Assembly: GCA_003344405.1 (NCBI GenBank)
Contig: NOWV01000044.1
Coordinates: 310,001 to 374,000, forward strand
Length of the DNA stretch: 64,000 nucleotides
Reading direction: 5' to 3'
From: Trichoplax sp. H2
Taxonomy: Eukaryota; Placozoa; Uniplacotomia; Trichoplacea
Shown piece after piece: positions 27,380 through 46,700 of this stretch. A model generated the notes under the pieces. The model searched no databases and was not told where the DNA came from. It worked only from the letters and a program-made list of their open reading frames with translations. Positions within the stretch are counted from its first letter, which is position 1. The number at the start of each line of letters is the position of its first letter. The translations under genes and the position numbers were made by a program.

Positions 27380-28802
27380 CTTTACTCGTTAATTAAAATG
27401 TAGCTGAATGAAATTATACTGGCAATGAAGTATTTCGTGGTTAACGAAACTTTTTATTGATCCGAAATGGGTCAGAACTTGATCATTTTATAGTCATGGA
27501 TAATTTAATTTGTGTTAGTATGGCTATCTTATAGTACCCAGTTACATTCTACCAGGGCTGCTTTGATGTGCTGGAAACGGTGTTCAAATCTATAGTATGT
27601 ACATACCCAATGTTATGACGTAATCAAGCATAATTCATTTTCTTCTTCATGATCATTTCAGTACTTGAAAGGACTATAATTTGCTGTAAGCTGTAGTTGT
27701 GATACAATTGGTAATACATTGATGTTATAGCAGCATTAAAATTCAGTTTGAAATGCAACTAAAATCTTGACATAAAATGGAGACAACTTGAATCTACCTG
27801 GTGTTGTGTTATGGTTGACTTTGCTCAGAATGTGCATACTGTTATACTGTATTGTAAACAGCGTTACCTAAAAATAGGATTCAATTACCGAATACTTTTG
27901 AACTCAATTCACTCCCCTTTCAAGATACTACACTACGATATCATGTCAACGTGCACACTGGCCTCCCTTTAAACAGCAAGAGGGCATTGAATTCAATTTA
28001 TTAGGAACTGTAGATGCCTTTTCGTTCTCTGTAATCAAGACGATCGAGTTATTCAGGGTATCTGCAGTATACTGCATAGTGACGTCAGAATACACTAGTG
28101 TCTATTACGTCCTGTACTTTACAATGTACCGTATAGTATACTTTATGCAGCCGTGTTGAACTAGTGCCTGTTACGGTGCAGCACGGAAGTAAAGCACGAC
28201 TAACCATTGACTTACTATCACTAAATATATCTTGTTCTAGTTGTCGTTAGCAAATATCGATATTGGAATCGATCATTGTCCGTTCTTACTAGATGATTAA
28301 CATCAACATGAATTGAATTTTTGGATCGTCACCCCAGTGAGCAACTGGTCGTAAAATGCAGAACAATTACTCACTTTTCTTTACTGTTAGTAATGTAATC
28401 CCTGCTCCTATGCGTACGGCCAATCCATAGCAAGCTTTCAATACAAGCACCGTCAACGGTGGTGCAACAGTACTGTACGTAAAATACAGAATACGATTAG
28501 CCAGGGTATTATACAGTACGTTAGGTTTCTATCTACAGTAATATAAAAAAGAGACTTGATTACTGTTGTATCCTCATTGAAAGAGATATACTATACAGGA
28601 CAGGGCTGCTAATCGGTCTTCATTCATGATTAATTCAAGTTCATGCTCCTTTTACACTATGTTCATAGATTGACTGGCGTCGATAGACAATGTCAATATC
28701 ATAATACAATCAATCCAAGTAATGTAGTTTGTGTAAGTGGGCTACTATACTGTTCAATGCTAATGATGAAATGCAATAAAATGGCTGAGATTCGATTACG
28801 TA

Positions 28803-29250
28803 AGAACGATCTACAGTACAGTAGGTCTGACCAACGCTAAAAATAGAGTACCGTAGACTACAGTACTATATACTGTGCATTACAGTACAGTATACTGTAC
28901 TATACTGTCGAGCATACGGTACACTACTGTCGAGAGACATCTTTGCGGTACTTTATTCTGTACTGACAACGTTGAACGTCCCCTTTGAAAGGTAACTTGG
29001 AGACAAAACACGGTTGTACTACTGTACCGTACTGTACACTGCACAATGGTGCTTGACATACAGTACAGTACAGTACAGTACTGTACAGTACTGTACACTG
29101 TACAGTACATGTACTGTACAGTATTATACTGTACCGTACTCTGTACTCTACTGGACTCTACCATACTGTAGACTTGGTCCGGCCTTCTATCTGTACCGTA
29201 TAACATCCATCCTTCTAGCGCGCTGGCAGCTTTTACTGTATGTATAGTAC
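28803..29250. repeat. Largest GTACAGTAC/TACTGTAC palindrome array
   Basis: Between about 28850 and 29160 nearly every base belongs to overlapping words such as TACAGTACAGTACAGTACTG and ACTGTACAGTACTGTACACT. TACTGTACAGTA is its own reverse complement, so long stem-loops are possible on either strand. Confidence 0.8.
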
Positions 29251-30173
29251 TGCGGTTGTTACGGCACAACATTGGCTTGAAAACGTTGAACAGGAGGAAT
29301 CTGTTTGTGAAGAAAATTGTTTTCAACTAGCTGCATTCAACAAGGTAAGCAACATAAATATTCCTGTATTCCATTCTTTTAAAATAATCATCAATCATAC
29401 AACCTACATTTTATAATGTTCCATTCAAAATTATCCTTGTCTTTCCACACTCAATGTTATCGGGTAAGTCGATCATTTTCATTGCCATTTCTCATTTCTC
29501 CTACACCGTTCTTGATGATGGCTAAAACTACAGTCATCAACTCGTAAAACACCGTGGCACAGTACGGCTCAATCATTGGTACACTAGGATTGTTGATGTA
29601 CTGTATGGTCTGTAGTATCGTACTCTAGTCTACTCGACTTGCTATACTGTACAGTCTACAGGAGACGCAGTGGATGATGTTCATAGGAGCCGGATATATC
29701 AATGGCCAACTGTTAGTGTACTATAAGAACACCATCGGCTGATTCAGTGACACACATCGGAATGGCGTACTTCTTACGGCTAATTTGAACCTAGAATAGA
29801 ATATAATGTAATCGTCAAATGGATGATATCAATCAAGGCTTGATATCTTTCGTATTCTTGCACGCTCATCGATCTTTATGACGACTATCATGTCTTCATT
29901 ATACTGTATTCAGAATAGAAAGAAAGAAAAACTACAAACGATGGTTCGTGCAATCTTTCAATGAGAATCCCATGAGTAAAGCCAACCCTTATTCGACTGT
30001 AGAATATACAGTACTGTACATACACTCATTCTCAAGGATACCTACTATATTGTACTATGTATCATAGCAAAGACGGAGGGTAGAAACACTCCAAAGTAAT
30101 GTTTCATTTAGAAGAGTTTTTTCGACAGTGCAATAGTCATTCCTGATGGAAATTCTAGTCCATATTTTCTATG

Positions 30174-30287
30174 CCTTTACTCGATGATATCTTTCTTACG
30201 CCACAAAAAAAAACACTCCAATTTTAACTGCCTTTACTCGATGATATCTTTCTTACGCCACAAAAAAAAACACTCCAATTTTAACTG
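30174..30287. repeat. Perfect 57-base tandem duplication
   Basis: Bases 30174-30230 and 30231-30287 are identical. The unit begins CCTTTACTCGATGATATC, contains an A9 run (CACAAAAAAAAACACTCC) and ends TTTTAACTG. Perfect identity suggests a recent duplication or an assembly or replication slip. Confidence 0.9.
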
Positions 30288-32607
30288 CCTTATCGATAAA
30301 TTCTATTCTTATACTGTATACATGCTCGTCAATATTAATGTAGTTCTAGTGCTACACATGGGTCGATGTTGGTTTACATATATTGTAAATAGATGACTGT
30401 ACGCGTATGTACAGTAGAGTTAAGAGATTTACCGTTGTGTCAAAGGGAAGGTATCGTAAATTCGCAACGAAATTGGAAAGCCCTTCTGTCACCCTCTAGT
30501 CACATCGACTGACATATTTATTATTAGAATGCCCGATATTCCATATCCATACGACTATAATATATACTTTACGTACGTATAATGATCAAGGACTTCCAGT
30601 ACTGTATTATTGATGAAATTTTTCTACCAGTTATCATTCTCAACAAGTCAACTGCAACTTTCTCGCTTTCCTCTAAACATGGAAACGTCATTTCTGTCTC
30701 CCCTTAGCCCTTTCTTAGTAACACTAACTGATACACAGTACTGTATGTAGAAATTTTCCGTCATGAATTGAACGACGAGTCTCAATATCCACATGGAAAT
30801 ACTTCATGTTTTATAACTGAGATTCGATGAAAAAATTTAAAGAATTATTTTTACTGTCAATTCAACATAGTTATACCGTTGTCAATCATTACATGGACAG
30901 AATGGATCAATTAAACTATTTTACTACACAGTGATAAATATTTAGACTATTTTATCATTGGTTTATTTTCATGATTTACACGCGTAATTTTTCAACGGTC
31001 ATGTTTCAATGTACTTCATGAAATGCTTGACGCATACAATGTTGAAGGTTGAGCCTACGGATTTGCTACAACAAAACTGTACTGTATTTTCTTCTTTTTC
31101 CTTGGCAATCATGTGATATCGAAATGTCAAGGCATGGAATTTGTAAATTGAAATGAAATCACTCATCCTATTATACAGGCTTGCGAAAGATGGCCATGGA
31201 GGGTTGAAATTTTTGATGGGAATTAATAATTGATTAAATTGGATGAAATATGTTTTTGTTGTATACTTTTCTCAAGGCCATTTTAATAACTTGCTTCTTG
31301 ACGCGATTACATGATAGCCTGATTGGGCGTGCTCTGTATGAGACACACTATCACCGCCATTCTGAGGTGCAATCAGACTTTGGACGTGCGGACCACTGCC
31401 ATCTAAAAATTGTCGTTTCCGTCAAATCCTGACTTGTATTGTACAAGTGTACTGTACACTGTACCATACAGTACAGCACAGGACGGTCAAGGTCTTGTTG
31501 AAAGATCTTCTTGGTATAGTACTGTAGTAGAAAGCAAATTCGGGACTCGATCGATTAGATTACGTCATATGCAATCATACGGGCGCCGCTACGGTGTGAT
31601 TGCTATAATATAGTAGAGTGGTCACTATACCATGGTGCTTTTCAATTTTTATCAAATTTCACAAGCTGAAGATATCACTAGCAATTCCAAAACTGTCCTA
31701 TGACTAGGACTACGATTGATTATACTGTAGATATGCGTACGTTAGCTTATTGGTATACAATAACAACCGGTAGAATGTAAAAAGGATGCTTTTGGTCACG
31801 TAGGGTATTGCGAACTTTGAACTAGATGCATGATGATAACCTCTTCTTATACCATGCCAGTCAAATCCAATCAGTTTCGTAGTCATGAGGTGTGATGGGG
31901 GTAAGCGGGGACCGTAAGTAAATAATGATCACCTGATGGTGTATGCTATACTAATCCCTTTGAAATGCTCAAGTAGCTTCATATGTTGAAATTATAATCA
32001 TCATTTGCAACTGTGAATACGATACTCTGAAATGACTTGATACAACTCATTTATACTGGAGTAAATACTATACAGTACTCTAACAATATCCGAGAATTAA
32101 TTGATCGACTGCCTGAGCATGAAATGAACTCCAACACTTCATCACACCACATTGATATTATTTTAACATCTTAATTCTTCAACTGATTGACGTATATTGT
32201 AGTTTAATGGATTCCAGTTCTTGATGATAGTTTTGCTAATCGAACAATCATCACTTAGCTATGATTATTGTAGTGGTTACCTGTATATTGTATGAAATAG
32301 ACAGTGCTGTACAATGTACATGTACATTTGAAATTGACCTTACGTGAATCTTCTTCCCGGACTCTTGAACATAGTCTACTCTTGGATATGTGATAATTCT
32401 AATGTTCTATGCATGTAAATGGAATAGATGATGATAAATGCCTTCAGAAAACAATCTGTTAACATTAAGTCTACTTTCTTCATTTAGAAAGTGTGAAACG
32501 ACCGTGACGTCAACTTATGTAGAACTATATATTATGGTAATGTGCTGAAATATTCGACACTCTCTACGTACGTACGTCATATTGAAGTTGATATCAAAAA
32601 ATAAAAT

Positions 32608-37608
<5,001 letters not shown>

Positions 37609-39281
37609 ACTGATTGGGCTATTTCTGGAGAAAACTTCAGATTATATATATAGCTATTATTTACAAAATTAAAACAATTTTATTTCATCTGTAGTTACTG
37701 CTCATACTTTTTATTTCTTTTATTCATAGCTATACTTTTGGTAATTTTTTATTAGTGTTTTAGCAGCAACTGCTTTCAAGCATATATGAGAGTCAATTTA
37801 GTGCTGAAGTTATTTCTATACGATTTAGCACATAGTATACCGTTAATGTAAGTAATATCGTATCAAAGCCAAGTCCGTGACTATGTAAGATGCAGTATTC
37901 AACTTGAAATATGCAAATACTAAATTTCTGATAATCTCTCTGATACAAAATTTAATTTGTTAACATTGACAGAGCAGCAAGGCATTTATAATGTTGCGCC
38001 TGCAAATTTTCATTTACTATGATTAATTCGCAATTCTAAATGTGTCTAAGCTTTTAGCATACGAATTAACTATGTAATTCTTGAGTATAGTTACAGTTAT
38101 TCTATTATTCAGTTATATCAATATCGTTTAATGAGCTTGTCACTAATTATGACAATTTATTGGTATGGAGCAATTATAATATGGTTACGTGCATTGTGTA
38201 TAATAAATATTTGTTTCCAATGCAGTAATTATGAAATTTACATTGGTGGGTGTGTGATTAAATCTATCAAGTTTAGATAGAAATAAGTACAGCAAGGGAT
38301 TTACGTGATGCTAAAATTTGCCTATGTGTCACAGCGCATAACTTTATCGATTATGATCATTGTTAACTTCTTATACAATGACAGTGTGGCTTAATGAGGT
38401 ATGATTAAGCCTCTCACATTTTATACACAGAAAAATGCCTGGGATACTAGCTTTAGCGCAACCAAGATATGAGAGTGTTGACGTAATTTAGGTATGATGT
38501 TTTCTCTGTGAATTTGCATCACTCATGTGGTGATAGCGTAATCCTGCGACTCTGTTTATCTTCAATCAAATAATTTACTAAGCAGAAATATAGTTAAGTT
38601 ATGCTAGTGTTTCCGATTGTAACGCTAAATTCACTAATGCAACACTATAAACGCAGTACTTTACGATTTTGTAGAGACGAGTGTTGTTAGACGAATTAAT
38701 AATAAGGTAGCCACCTGTATCGGTATTATGTTCATTATATTAGCCGACTTCAACCTTATCTTTAATTCTACGCATAAATAAGTTATATCGTAATTATTTG
38801 TTAATACTCTTATTGTAATTCTACACTCATATCAGCACAGTAGGGTATGAAGTTTTGTAAACTGTGACATGTATCTTATCAGAATAATTAATTTATAGAG
38901 CGTATTGACGTATAAGGCTAATTTTAGTATTGTATCATTCACGGTAAATAGTTATAGATTATAATATCCTTCGATATCAAGGGAATTCAACTTTTGTTCA
39001 AACTCATGATGCATAGGAATTGCTCTAAAACGACTTAAAAATAGCTTAATTGCTTGGTACAATAGCCAAAAAATGAAAGATATTGGTTGTAAGATATCAG
39101 CATTATTCGGAGCTTGAGATATTTTCTTTTTCTATCCTCAAAAGAACTTCAATATTAAATACCTATTGCAATCTATCTTTTAATAACTGAATGCTCAAAC
39201 GGTGTTACATTATACATTACAGTCACACGATACAAATAATTGAATAACAACAACTTTTGAATTGAACGATATCTTGCTGAT
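37609..39281. other. Convergent intergenic spacer HECT ligase/HPGD
   Basis: AT-rich sequence between two 3' ends, with AATAAATATTT near 38210 as a poly(A) candidate. No exon recognised, and no palindrome cluster apart from isolated four- to nine-base words. Confidence 0.6.
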
Positions 39282-41665
39282 CTATAATTTAGATGAACGA
39301 TAGGGTTGGTAGTCTATGCCTTTAGCAGCGGTAATTCGCATAACAGCTCCATTTTTTGTATCATCTTCCACTAATTGAATCATTCCACGAGCAACTTGAT
39401 CAATGCTGTAATTGCACATTGTTAATTATTTAGGCAGCGTTTCATAAAGTTCATTACTTTAATGCATTGTAGCTATTAGAGTATCGAACAGAGTGCAAGT
39501 AGACAGATATCGCAACAATACTAACAATAGTCGAAAAAGAAACACTTGGATGATTCCGAGATATAAATTACCTAATTATTATAGCTTTCATTTTTCTGGC
39601 TTCCTCATGTTGATTTGCATTTACCAGAGAATCAATGGAAGCTTCAAACAAACTAGTTGGCGCGTATGATGGGCATATAGCATTGACCCGTATACCATCA
39701 GATTCATAACATGTCTTGAATGATCATAATAGAAGCCAGGCCAGACCGTTAGCATATGAATACTACGACTCATATTCGTAGTAGTATAAACAAATTTTAA
39801 TCAAACTTACATCTAAACTTCGTGAGAAGCCTACTACACCAAACTTGCTAGCGCAATAAACAGGGCCACTTGGCATTGGAAGTATGCCTTTTATCAGAGT
39901 AAAAATTATTATTGCAAGTTAATTACGCATTCTATATAAAGAAATGGCCCACAAGCAACTAAAGTAATCAATATAGATTTTATAATGACATGTCTATGAA
40001 GTATCGAAAAGGACACAGTCTTACAGGGTGTATATCATAGGAACATTGAGTAAAAGAAAATTCAAGAGTATATGCCTATTACCTCCCATAGATGCTGTGT
40101 TAATTATAATGCCACCACGACCGCCGTTTTTAGTAGACATTGCTTCCATTGCTAATTTAGTACCACGAATGACACTATTCTGGAGCATTTTTTATAACGA
40201 TATAACAGCGTTATCTTAATGAGAGAAGTTAATTTAAGTCTCTTAACCAGTAATCTTATTATTGCAGCATACCGATACCGGTTAGCTATTTTACCGCACA
40301 TTTTACTAGATTTATTGTCACAGTATAAAAACGAATAGAATTACTGTATTATACTGTAGTATAATACTCGTGTTATACGCGTATATTTTCTAATATGAAA
40401 GTAGTAAAGAAATAGCAAATGAATCATGTCTAAATAACAATTTAGTAATACTAACTGTATGCTAAAGTAATAACAAGGAAATGCAAGTACTAACCAGGTT
40501 AATGTTTAATACTTTCTCCCACTGCTCCATTTCCGGAACTCCAGCATTATTGCATAGGATGTCAACATTACCGAAAGTTGACTTTGTGTAGTTGATTAAG
40601 TCTGTTAAAAGTAATGGAAAACTTAGCGTAAGGATAAAAGATTATATTCCAATGTAGTAAATGCGATATTGCTCAATTTAGTTGATGTTAAAGCTTCAAG
40701 TTAAATTACATTAGTAATGAATATAAAAAAAAACTTATTGAAGTTGTAAGATTACTTTGAAAGTCGGCATCAGACGTAACATCACACTGTACAAACTTGG
40801 TACGATTTAATCCATATTTTTGATTAAATTGTTTGCTAAGACTTTCGCCCTGACGTGTTTTAATGTCCGCAATAACAACCTGTAATCGAAAATCAATTAT
40901 CAACAATACGCTTAGAGTGATACCGTGAGAGCTGAATCACTTTGTGAAAGTTTACTTTTCTATATCGACTATACTATTAGATGGATGGCATTTGGCGAAA
41001 TCTTCCATAAACAATTTAGGGTTTAATATGCTATCACTACACAATGGATGGAGGTCAATTTTTCGATGGAAAATGGATTATACGTGTGTATATATTAACA
41101 AGAAGATTGTTAGAGTGATATTGCAAGAAGTTCGATCCCTCATCGATGCCATTTTACGTAAGCTCGCTCCCATGAATAATTGATGAGTTCAATTTGTTCT
41201 CGCTACCCAATTGATGGAGGTTGAAATTTTTTAATTAATAGCTTTAAGTAAATCATACGTATACCACTGCTTCTACCCTATGGCTTTAATTTACCTCTGC
41301 CATTAGCCTACAATTTGTTCGATATACAGTCTACTATGAACGGGATGAGTATGAGTTAGTGGGCTGAAAACAGTGTTATCACTATTTTAATAGGCGTCCA
41401 TTAGTCCAATTGAATTTTAAACATGGTCTAAGAATGAGTTATTGTTTATAGGGGGTTTATAGCTGAAGATAAGAGATATGTTTGATCCATTCACTCAAAG
41501 TGGCAAGATTCGATCATCGTCTACAGATCTATAATCTATTTCCAGCAAGTTTTCGCCTACAGATTTACTTACATTTGCTCCTTTCTCTAGTAGTGCAATA
41601 CAAAATCTCTCTCCGATGCCTTGACCTCCACCTGTCACAATAGCGACCTTTCCTTCAATTTTCAT
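39282..41665 (-). CDS. HPGD: 15-hydroxyprostaglandin dehydrogenase-like short-chain dehydrogenase
   Basis: Classical SDR, most like NAD-dependent 15-PGDH, which oxidises the 15-hydroxyl of prostaglandins. Seven exons join in phase: 41573-41665, 40756-40879, 40495-40601, 40083-40179, 39811-39887, 39572-39714 and 39282-39405. They give 254 residues (human 266). Motifs in order are MKIEGKVAIVTGGGQGIG (TGxxxGIG cofactor loop), VVIADIK with an Asp favouring NAD, FVQCDVTSDADF, DILCNNAGVPEMEQWEKVL, then GGIIINTASMGG with the active-site Ser. YCASKFGVVGFSRSL carries the catalytic YxxxK, followed by RVNAICPSY and NGAVMRITAAKGI. The resemblance to HPGD (NGG-GGIIIN, PVYCASK) is stronger than to other SDRs, but the substrate is not shown. 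The start ATG at 41665 is preceded by a repeat-rich divergent spacer shared with the PRELI gene. Confidence 0.85.
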
Positions 41666-42133
41666 GGCTGATCCATACAGTTGCAAAAAGAAATGATATC
41701 TCAATTAGCTATCGTATCAAGTTAAATCAATTCAACGCTATTCTAAACAAGAATAGCGACAGTATGACTGATATTATGCATTTCTCAACCCTGTTGATGA
41801 GAGTATCCAATGTAAACATACGTCCACTTTTGCATATCATGTTGATCTCTACGAGTATCTCTACACCGTTATCATGCCCTATGCAATCCTCCATGCTGGT
41901 CTAGCATGGAGTATAATACGATAACTTGGCCATTTGCAGCCAATAAGCCTCAACTTACTGCCGATTGTCGATCCCTGTGGCCGAATGAGTAGTTGAAGAA
42001 GATTTGGACGATGGAATCTAGACTAGAATCGATGCTTGAGCAACTTGTGGCCAGCCACAGCAGCTTGTGTCTAGGTTACCGTGTCACCCATCTAGGCTGG
42101 AAGGATTCATCATTTGCCCTAGTGTAGCAGACA

Positions 42134-43478
42134 TGTCCGACTAGCCTATACTGTAGTCTATTCCTCGACCATCATGGTGGTAATATTGAAGCAGCTCCAG
42201 TATACGACGAGGGAAAGGTCAACCCTGTTGCATGATGACCCCTTGCCTCATTCTAGTCTAGTTTTCATCTTTGTTTACAGTCCCCTACTGTACTAACTGC
42301 AGTCTGCTCCACTTTGGTGCAGTACCATAAATTGCCCACGACGGTATGATACCATACGCTCGTTGCAGTAGACCGTATCCCATCCGGTACGGTACGTATG
42401 GGATGGACTGTAGTCACTGTACATTGTACTGTACCCGACAGTACTGTACACTGTGCAAAGCATTGCCACTCACAGGTACCGTACCGTACTATACTGTACA
42501 ATACAGTACGTACAGTACTGTATGGGATGGCCTTTACAGTACATTGTACTGTACACTGTGCAAAGCGTTGCCACTCACAGGTACCGTACCGTACCGCACT
42601 GGACCGTACCGCACTGGACCGTACCGTGCCGCCTACTCTACAGTGTACGGTACTTCCTGCAACCAGTCGCACTAATCACGAGCAGAAGCAATGTCACTAT
42701 GACGTAGTAAGGGCGTGTCTCAATGCCCATTTAATCAGTAACAGGACCATGAACAAGCCAATCGCAATGGGTNNNNNNNNNNNNNNNNNNNNTGTCCGAC
42801 TAGCCTATACTGTAGTCTATTCCTCGGCCATCATGGTAGTGATATTGAAGCAGCTCCAGTATACGACGAGGGAAAGGTCAACCCTCTTGCATGATGACCC
42901 CTTGCCTCATTCTAGTCTAGTTTTCATCTTTGTTTACAGTCCCGTACTGTACTCACTGCAGTCTGCTCCACTTTGGTGCAGTACCATAAATTACCCACGA
43001 CGGTATGATACCATACGCTTGTTGCAGTAGACCGTATCCCATCCGGTCCGGTACGTATGGGATGGACTGTAGTCACTGTACATTGTACTGTACGCGACAG
43101 TACTGTACACTGTGCAAAGGATTGCCACTCACAGGTACCGTACCGTACTATATGGGTGTGTACCGTACTATACCGTACTATACTGTACTGTACGCTTGTT
43201 CCAGCAGACCGTATCCCATCCGGTACGGTACGTATGGGATGTACAGTACATTGTACTGTACCCGACAGTACTGTACACTGTGCGAAGCGTTGCCACTCAC
43301 AGGTACCGTACCGCACCGCACTGGACCGTACCGTGCCGCCTACTCTACAGTGTACAGTACTTCCTGCAACCAGTCGCACTAATCACGAGCAGAAGCAATG
43401 TCACTATGACGTAGTAAGGACGTGTCTCGATGCCCATTTAATCACTAACAGGACCATGAACAAGCCAATCGCAATGGG
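42134..43478. repeat. Large direct duplication of a palindrome-rich segment
   Basis: Copy 1 is 42134-42772 and copy 2 is 42793-43478. Both start TGTCCGACTAGCCTATACTG and run in parallel to GAACAAGCCAATCGCAATGGGT with few mismatches. Copy 2 has an extra insert near 43150-43200. Internal subrepeats include CCACTCACAGGTACCGTACC and the inverted pair TCCCATCC...GGATGGGA-like arms around GGTACGGTAC. The copies are separated by the N gap. Confidence 0.85.
42773..42792. other. Assembly gap (20 N)
   Basis: Twenty undefined bases placed between the end of one repeat copy and the start of the next. A fixed length of 20 suggests a minimal placeholder and not a measured distance. Confidence 0.99.
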
Positions 43479-43796
43479 TGACATTGTCTTGATAACTCTA
43501 CTCCTTGACCATAGTCGTGTACAGTACTTATCACTGTACACTGTGCTCTACCGTGATACAAAAAGGATTCCGTTCCCAATCCGGTCCTTGCTCAAAAGTA
43601 CAAAGTTCCGTACTGAGCACGGTAGTTAAAGAGGTGTCGACCACAGGCATGCGACAGACTAGTGGAGCGCTCGCGAAAGGAATGTGAGCCGGTCTAAGAA
43701 TTTATCCAAAGAGATTCGTCCAGAGATCAAGTTGTTACCTACTGGCTGCAGTTATATCCAAATCAACCTGGTTGTGCCAAGCAACGGAGACTCAAG

Positions 43797-46700
43797 ATGA
43801 AATTATTTACTTCAGAACATACTTACAAGTGAGTTTGTTGCTACATTCATGTCGTTCGATTATCCCATGTCAATTCTTTCCATTTTTGGTCTAGTAAAAC
43901 TCGATCAATGCTTACGAGTTCAATGAGGAAGAAATAGATAGAGTAGTGTCGTTTGTAGTAGTCCAACTCAATCAACTATGGTTGAAAATGCCCTAATTTT
44001 ATACAGCCATTCTTAATGTCATTGATGTCTTATTGGGTAAATGAGCTTGGAAATGGAGTAAAATGTTAAAAGAAAGAATTTCTTTGGCTTTGATTCTCAT
44101 TTTACTACGACTGTGGTTGCTGCCCGCCTCTTCATTGAACGGCGGTCACACGTGTTGGTCCACGACGGATGCTGATACTACGACGAGTCTACTCCTACTC
44201 TATTGTACTACTGTACAAGACCACACGCAATACCACACGGTCTGGGTGGACGGGTAGTCCATATGGAGTCAATCAGTGCGTACTAGTAGAACAGATGCGT
44301 TGTTGCGCTGACTTGTAGTCATGTCATCTCAACACTGCACGACATCCTATAGTAATGCCACTCAACTCCAAGCGTGATTGAGGGGAAGAGGTGATTCACA
44401 ACAACACCGGTAGCATTCAGTAACAAGGTGGAAGGAAAAGAATTTTTTTTTTTTCCCTCTACTGATTCATCGCCATCGTCACCATCATGACTGTTCCAAT
44501 CTTGATTTTCCTCGATATGATAGCCAGTTTACCTTTGATTGAGCTAGTCGATCGAGATTGGATAATAACATGGATGGTTTAAAAAAGAAACAGTACAGTA
44601 GTGGAGAGTAGTCAATCGGTTGAGATATGATGATGCAATATTAGCAATCCGTATACTGTAGTCCGTACGGGCGGTGGACAACCATCAACAGTTTTGCATC
44701 GAGAAAGGATCTCTTCACTTCCTTATCCATATCATGTTATCCATCAACTTATTGCAATAGTAACGTCAGTAAACAAGGATGATGAAACTGTAATAACCAA
44801 TTGATGGTATCATTCTTGCCTTTCTAGACATCCATGGGAAAAAATTACCCAAGCCATGTGGCTAAAATACCCTAATCCTATCTTGCCCAATGTTTTAGCC
44901 GCTGATGTCTTGAAAAGACAAGTGACGAATGATGGCAAGCTAATCAGTCATCGAGTATTAAGTACCGAATGGTTGGCGTCGCAATGGATAATGAAGGTAT
45001 CGCAGTAATCGTTAATGAAACAACCCTATAAATTACTGACCAGATAAATAGTATTGAATATTTCTTTCTTTCTTTTTATACTCTTGCAATGCACTAGCAT
45101 GGAATTTATTCCTGGTCGATTGATTTTACTCATCATTCTATTCCTTTGCTCTTTCTTTACAGTTATTTGGCTTGACCAATCGATGTTATGTCACCGAGCA
45201 TACAGAAATTGATCCACGAAAGAAAGTGATGAAAGTATTATCAAGAAATGTAAGTGTAGCCATGATGCATCATAAAAATGTAGATAAACATCAATTTGCC
45301 TCTGAGAGCGTAATATCGTAAAATAGTCCGTCAAACTTTGAAGGGTAGTCGTAACGAATCATTGGCCATGTAATTTTTTTTTTTTATGCTTAGCTAAGCT
45401 ATACGTTATTGTGTGAGATAAATATTTTGTTGAGGTATTTGATGTCATTGTGAAAGTAAACGCAAACACTATCAAGACTAATTGATATCGCCCAAATTCA
45501 TTGATCATCAGCTAACTGGTAGTACAGTACCTCGTTTATTGCCAATGAACGGCAAAGTTGACCTCATCCATCTTAACAATACTAGTAATTAAGAAATTGA
45601 TCAACAAGTATTTATTGGGCTTACTGCCAAGTTAATGAATTGCTAACAAAAAAATAATGTGGTTTTAGTTTTTACACTGTAATGATGATTAGAGCTGATA
45701 AAGATTCGGCTATCGGTTTGAGGCCTTGCGATAATTACCGATATCATAATGTAATCCAATTATTATCGCTTGACCTTACATAGTTTTTTTAATTTCTTAG
45801 ATATACCCGTATGATAACGCGCATGTAACCAGTATTATAAATCGCTCGACGTTAGTGTAATCATGAAGCAGTAACAATCTCCAACAATTTTAGCTTGCGT
45901 CGGTTACTTACTATACCAGCAATAGTTTTATTGAACAATATGATCATTACTAAAAACGCCACTACTGGACTTACGCAGTGATCTGTTATGTCAATATTAA
46001 CGATGTATTACATCATTCATCATCACACTCTGCCTTAAATGAACGACTTTACTCAAATTTGCTTGGTATAGGTAACTTATAATTCGCTATGTCAAGTAGA
46101 AGAAATTGCAACTTATCAACAACATCCGAAAGATGAAAATTTGTAAGTGCACTAAATTTACTCGCTTGTTAGCATCTTGGATAATATTAAAAGTTTGACG
46201 AGTGGACAAGCTTTACGTGAAATTCAACGATGTAGCCGTAATAATATATGTAGTAGCTTTTCGAAAAGTGTAATCCTATTTCTATAAAATTTTCATAATA
46301 TCTTATTAAATCATGATTCATTCAATTTATCGAATACACAAACGTGGTTTATCATAACATGACGGTATCTTACTGTTTAGCAAGTCAATAATCTTACCAA
46401 TATAGCAGATTGATTCGGTATAATAGTAATATCTTAAACATTTTGTTGACTTTTTGAGTCCTCTTGCTTTGCATCATGCAATATTCGGTATAAAACAGAT
46501 TGAAATTGAAAGATAGTAACAAACATAACTTGAAATAAGGGCATAAAGAGTACATTCCAATATAAGATATGTAGCCATTCTGACTAAGCTGAATGCTACG
46601 AAAATTATCTCACTAAATGAACGACAACTATTTAGTTTAGATACTGTTGAGATTTTATAGACTATAACTAATGTCTAGGCCATTCGAGCCTGTTAAAATG

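Larger units (their letters stand above)
27380..32607. other. Long repeat-rich intergenic region upstream of the HECT ligase
   Basis: About 5.2 kb with no coding exon I can support. It contains palindrome clusters (28803-29250, about 29575-29665 and 31436-31484), scattered TACTGTAC words and a perfect 57-base tandem duplication (30174-30287). Open frames over the palindromes translate to monotonous T/V/Q/Y/C strings and are artefacts of the repeats. The ligase promoter should lie near its 3' end. Confidence 0.6.
41666..43796. other. Divergent intergenic region HPGD/PRELI, duplicated and gapped
   Basis: This space holds both gene starts. It is dominated by a duplicated palindrome-rich segment around an assembly gap (described separately). 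The last 300 bases before 43797 are probably promoter and 5' UTR of the PRELI gene. No additional gene supported. Confidence 0.6.

Noticed and set aside
28803-29250. CRISPR-like array
   Set aside because: The repeats overlap without unique spacers and the locus is eukaryotic; it is a palindromic simple-repeat cluster.
28880-29326. Minus-strand 148-codon and overlapping plus-strand frames
   Set aside because: They are translations of the GTACAGTAC array (repetitive T/V/Q/Y/C strings) with no domain or splice context.
42265-43629. Several 60-210-codon frames on both strands, one running through the N gap
   Set aside because: All cover the duplicated palindrome-rich segment and mirror each other between copies and strands; one includes undefined residues.
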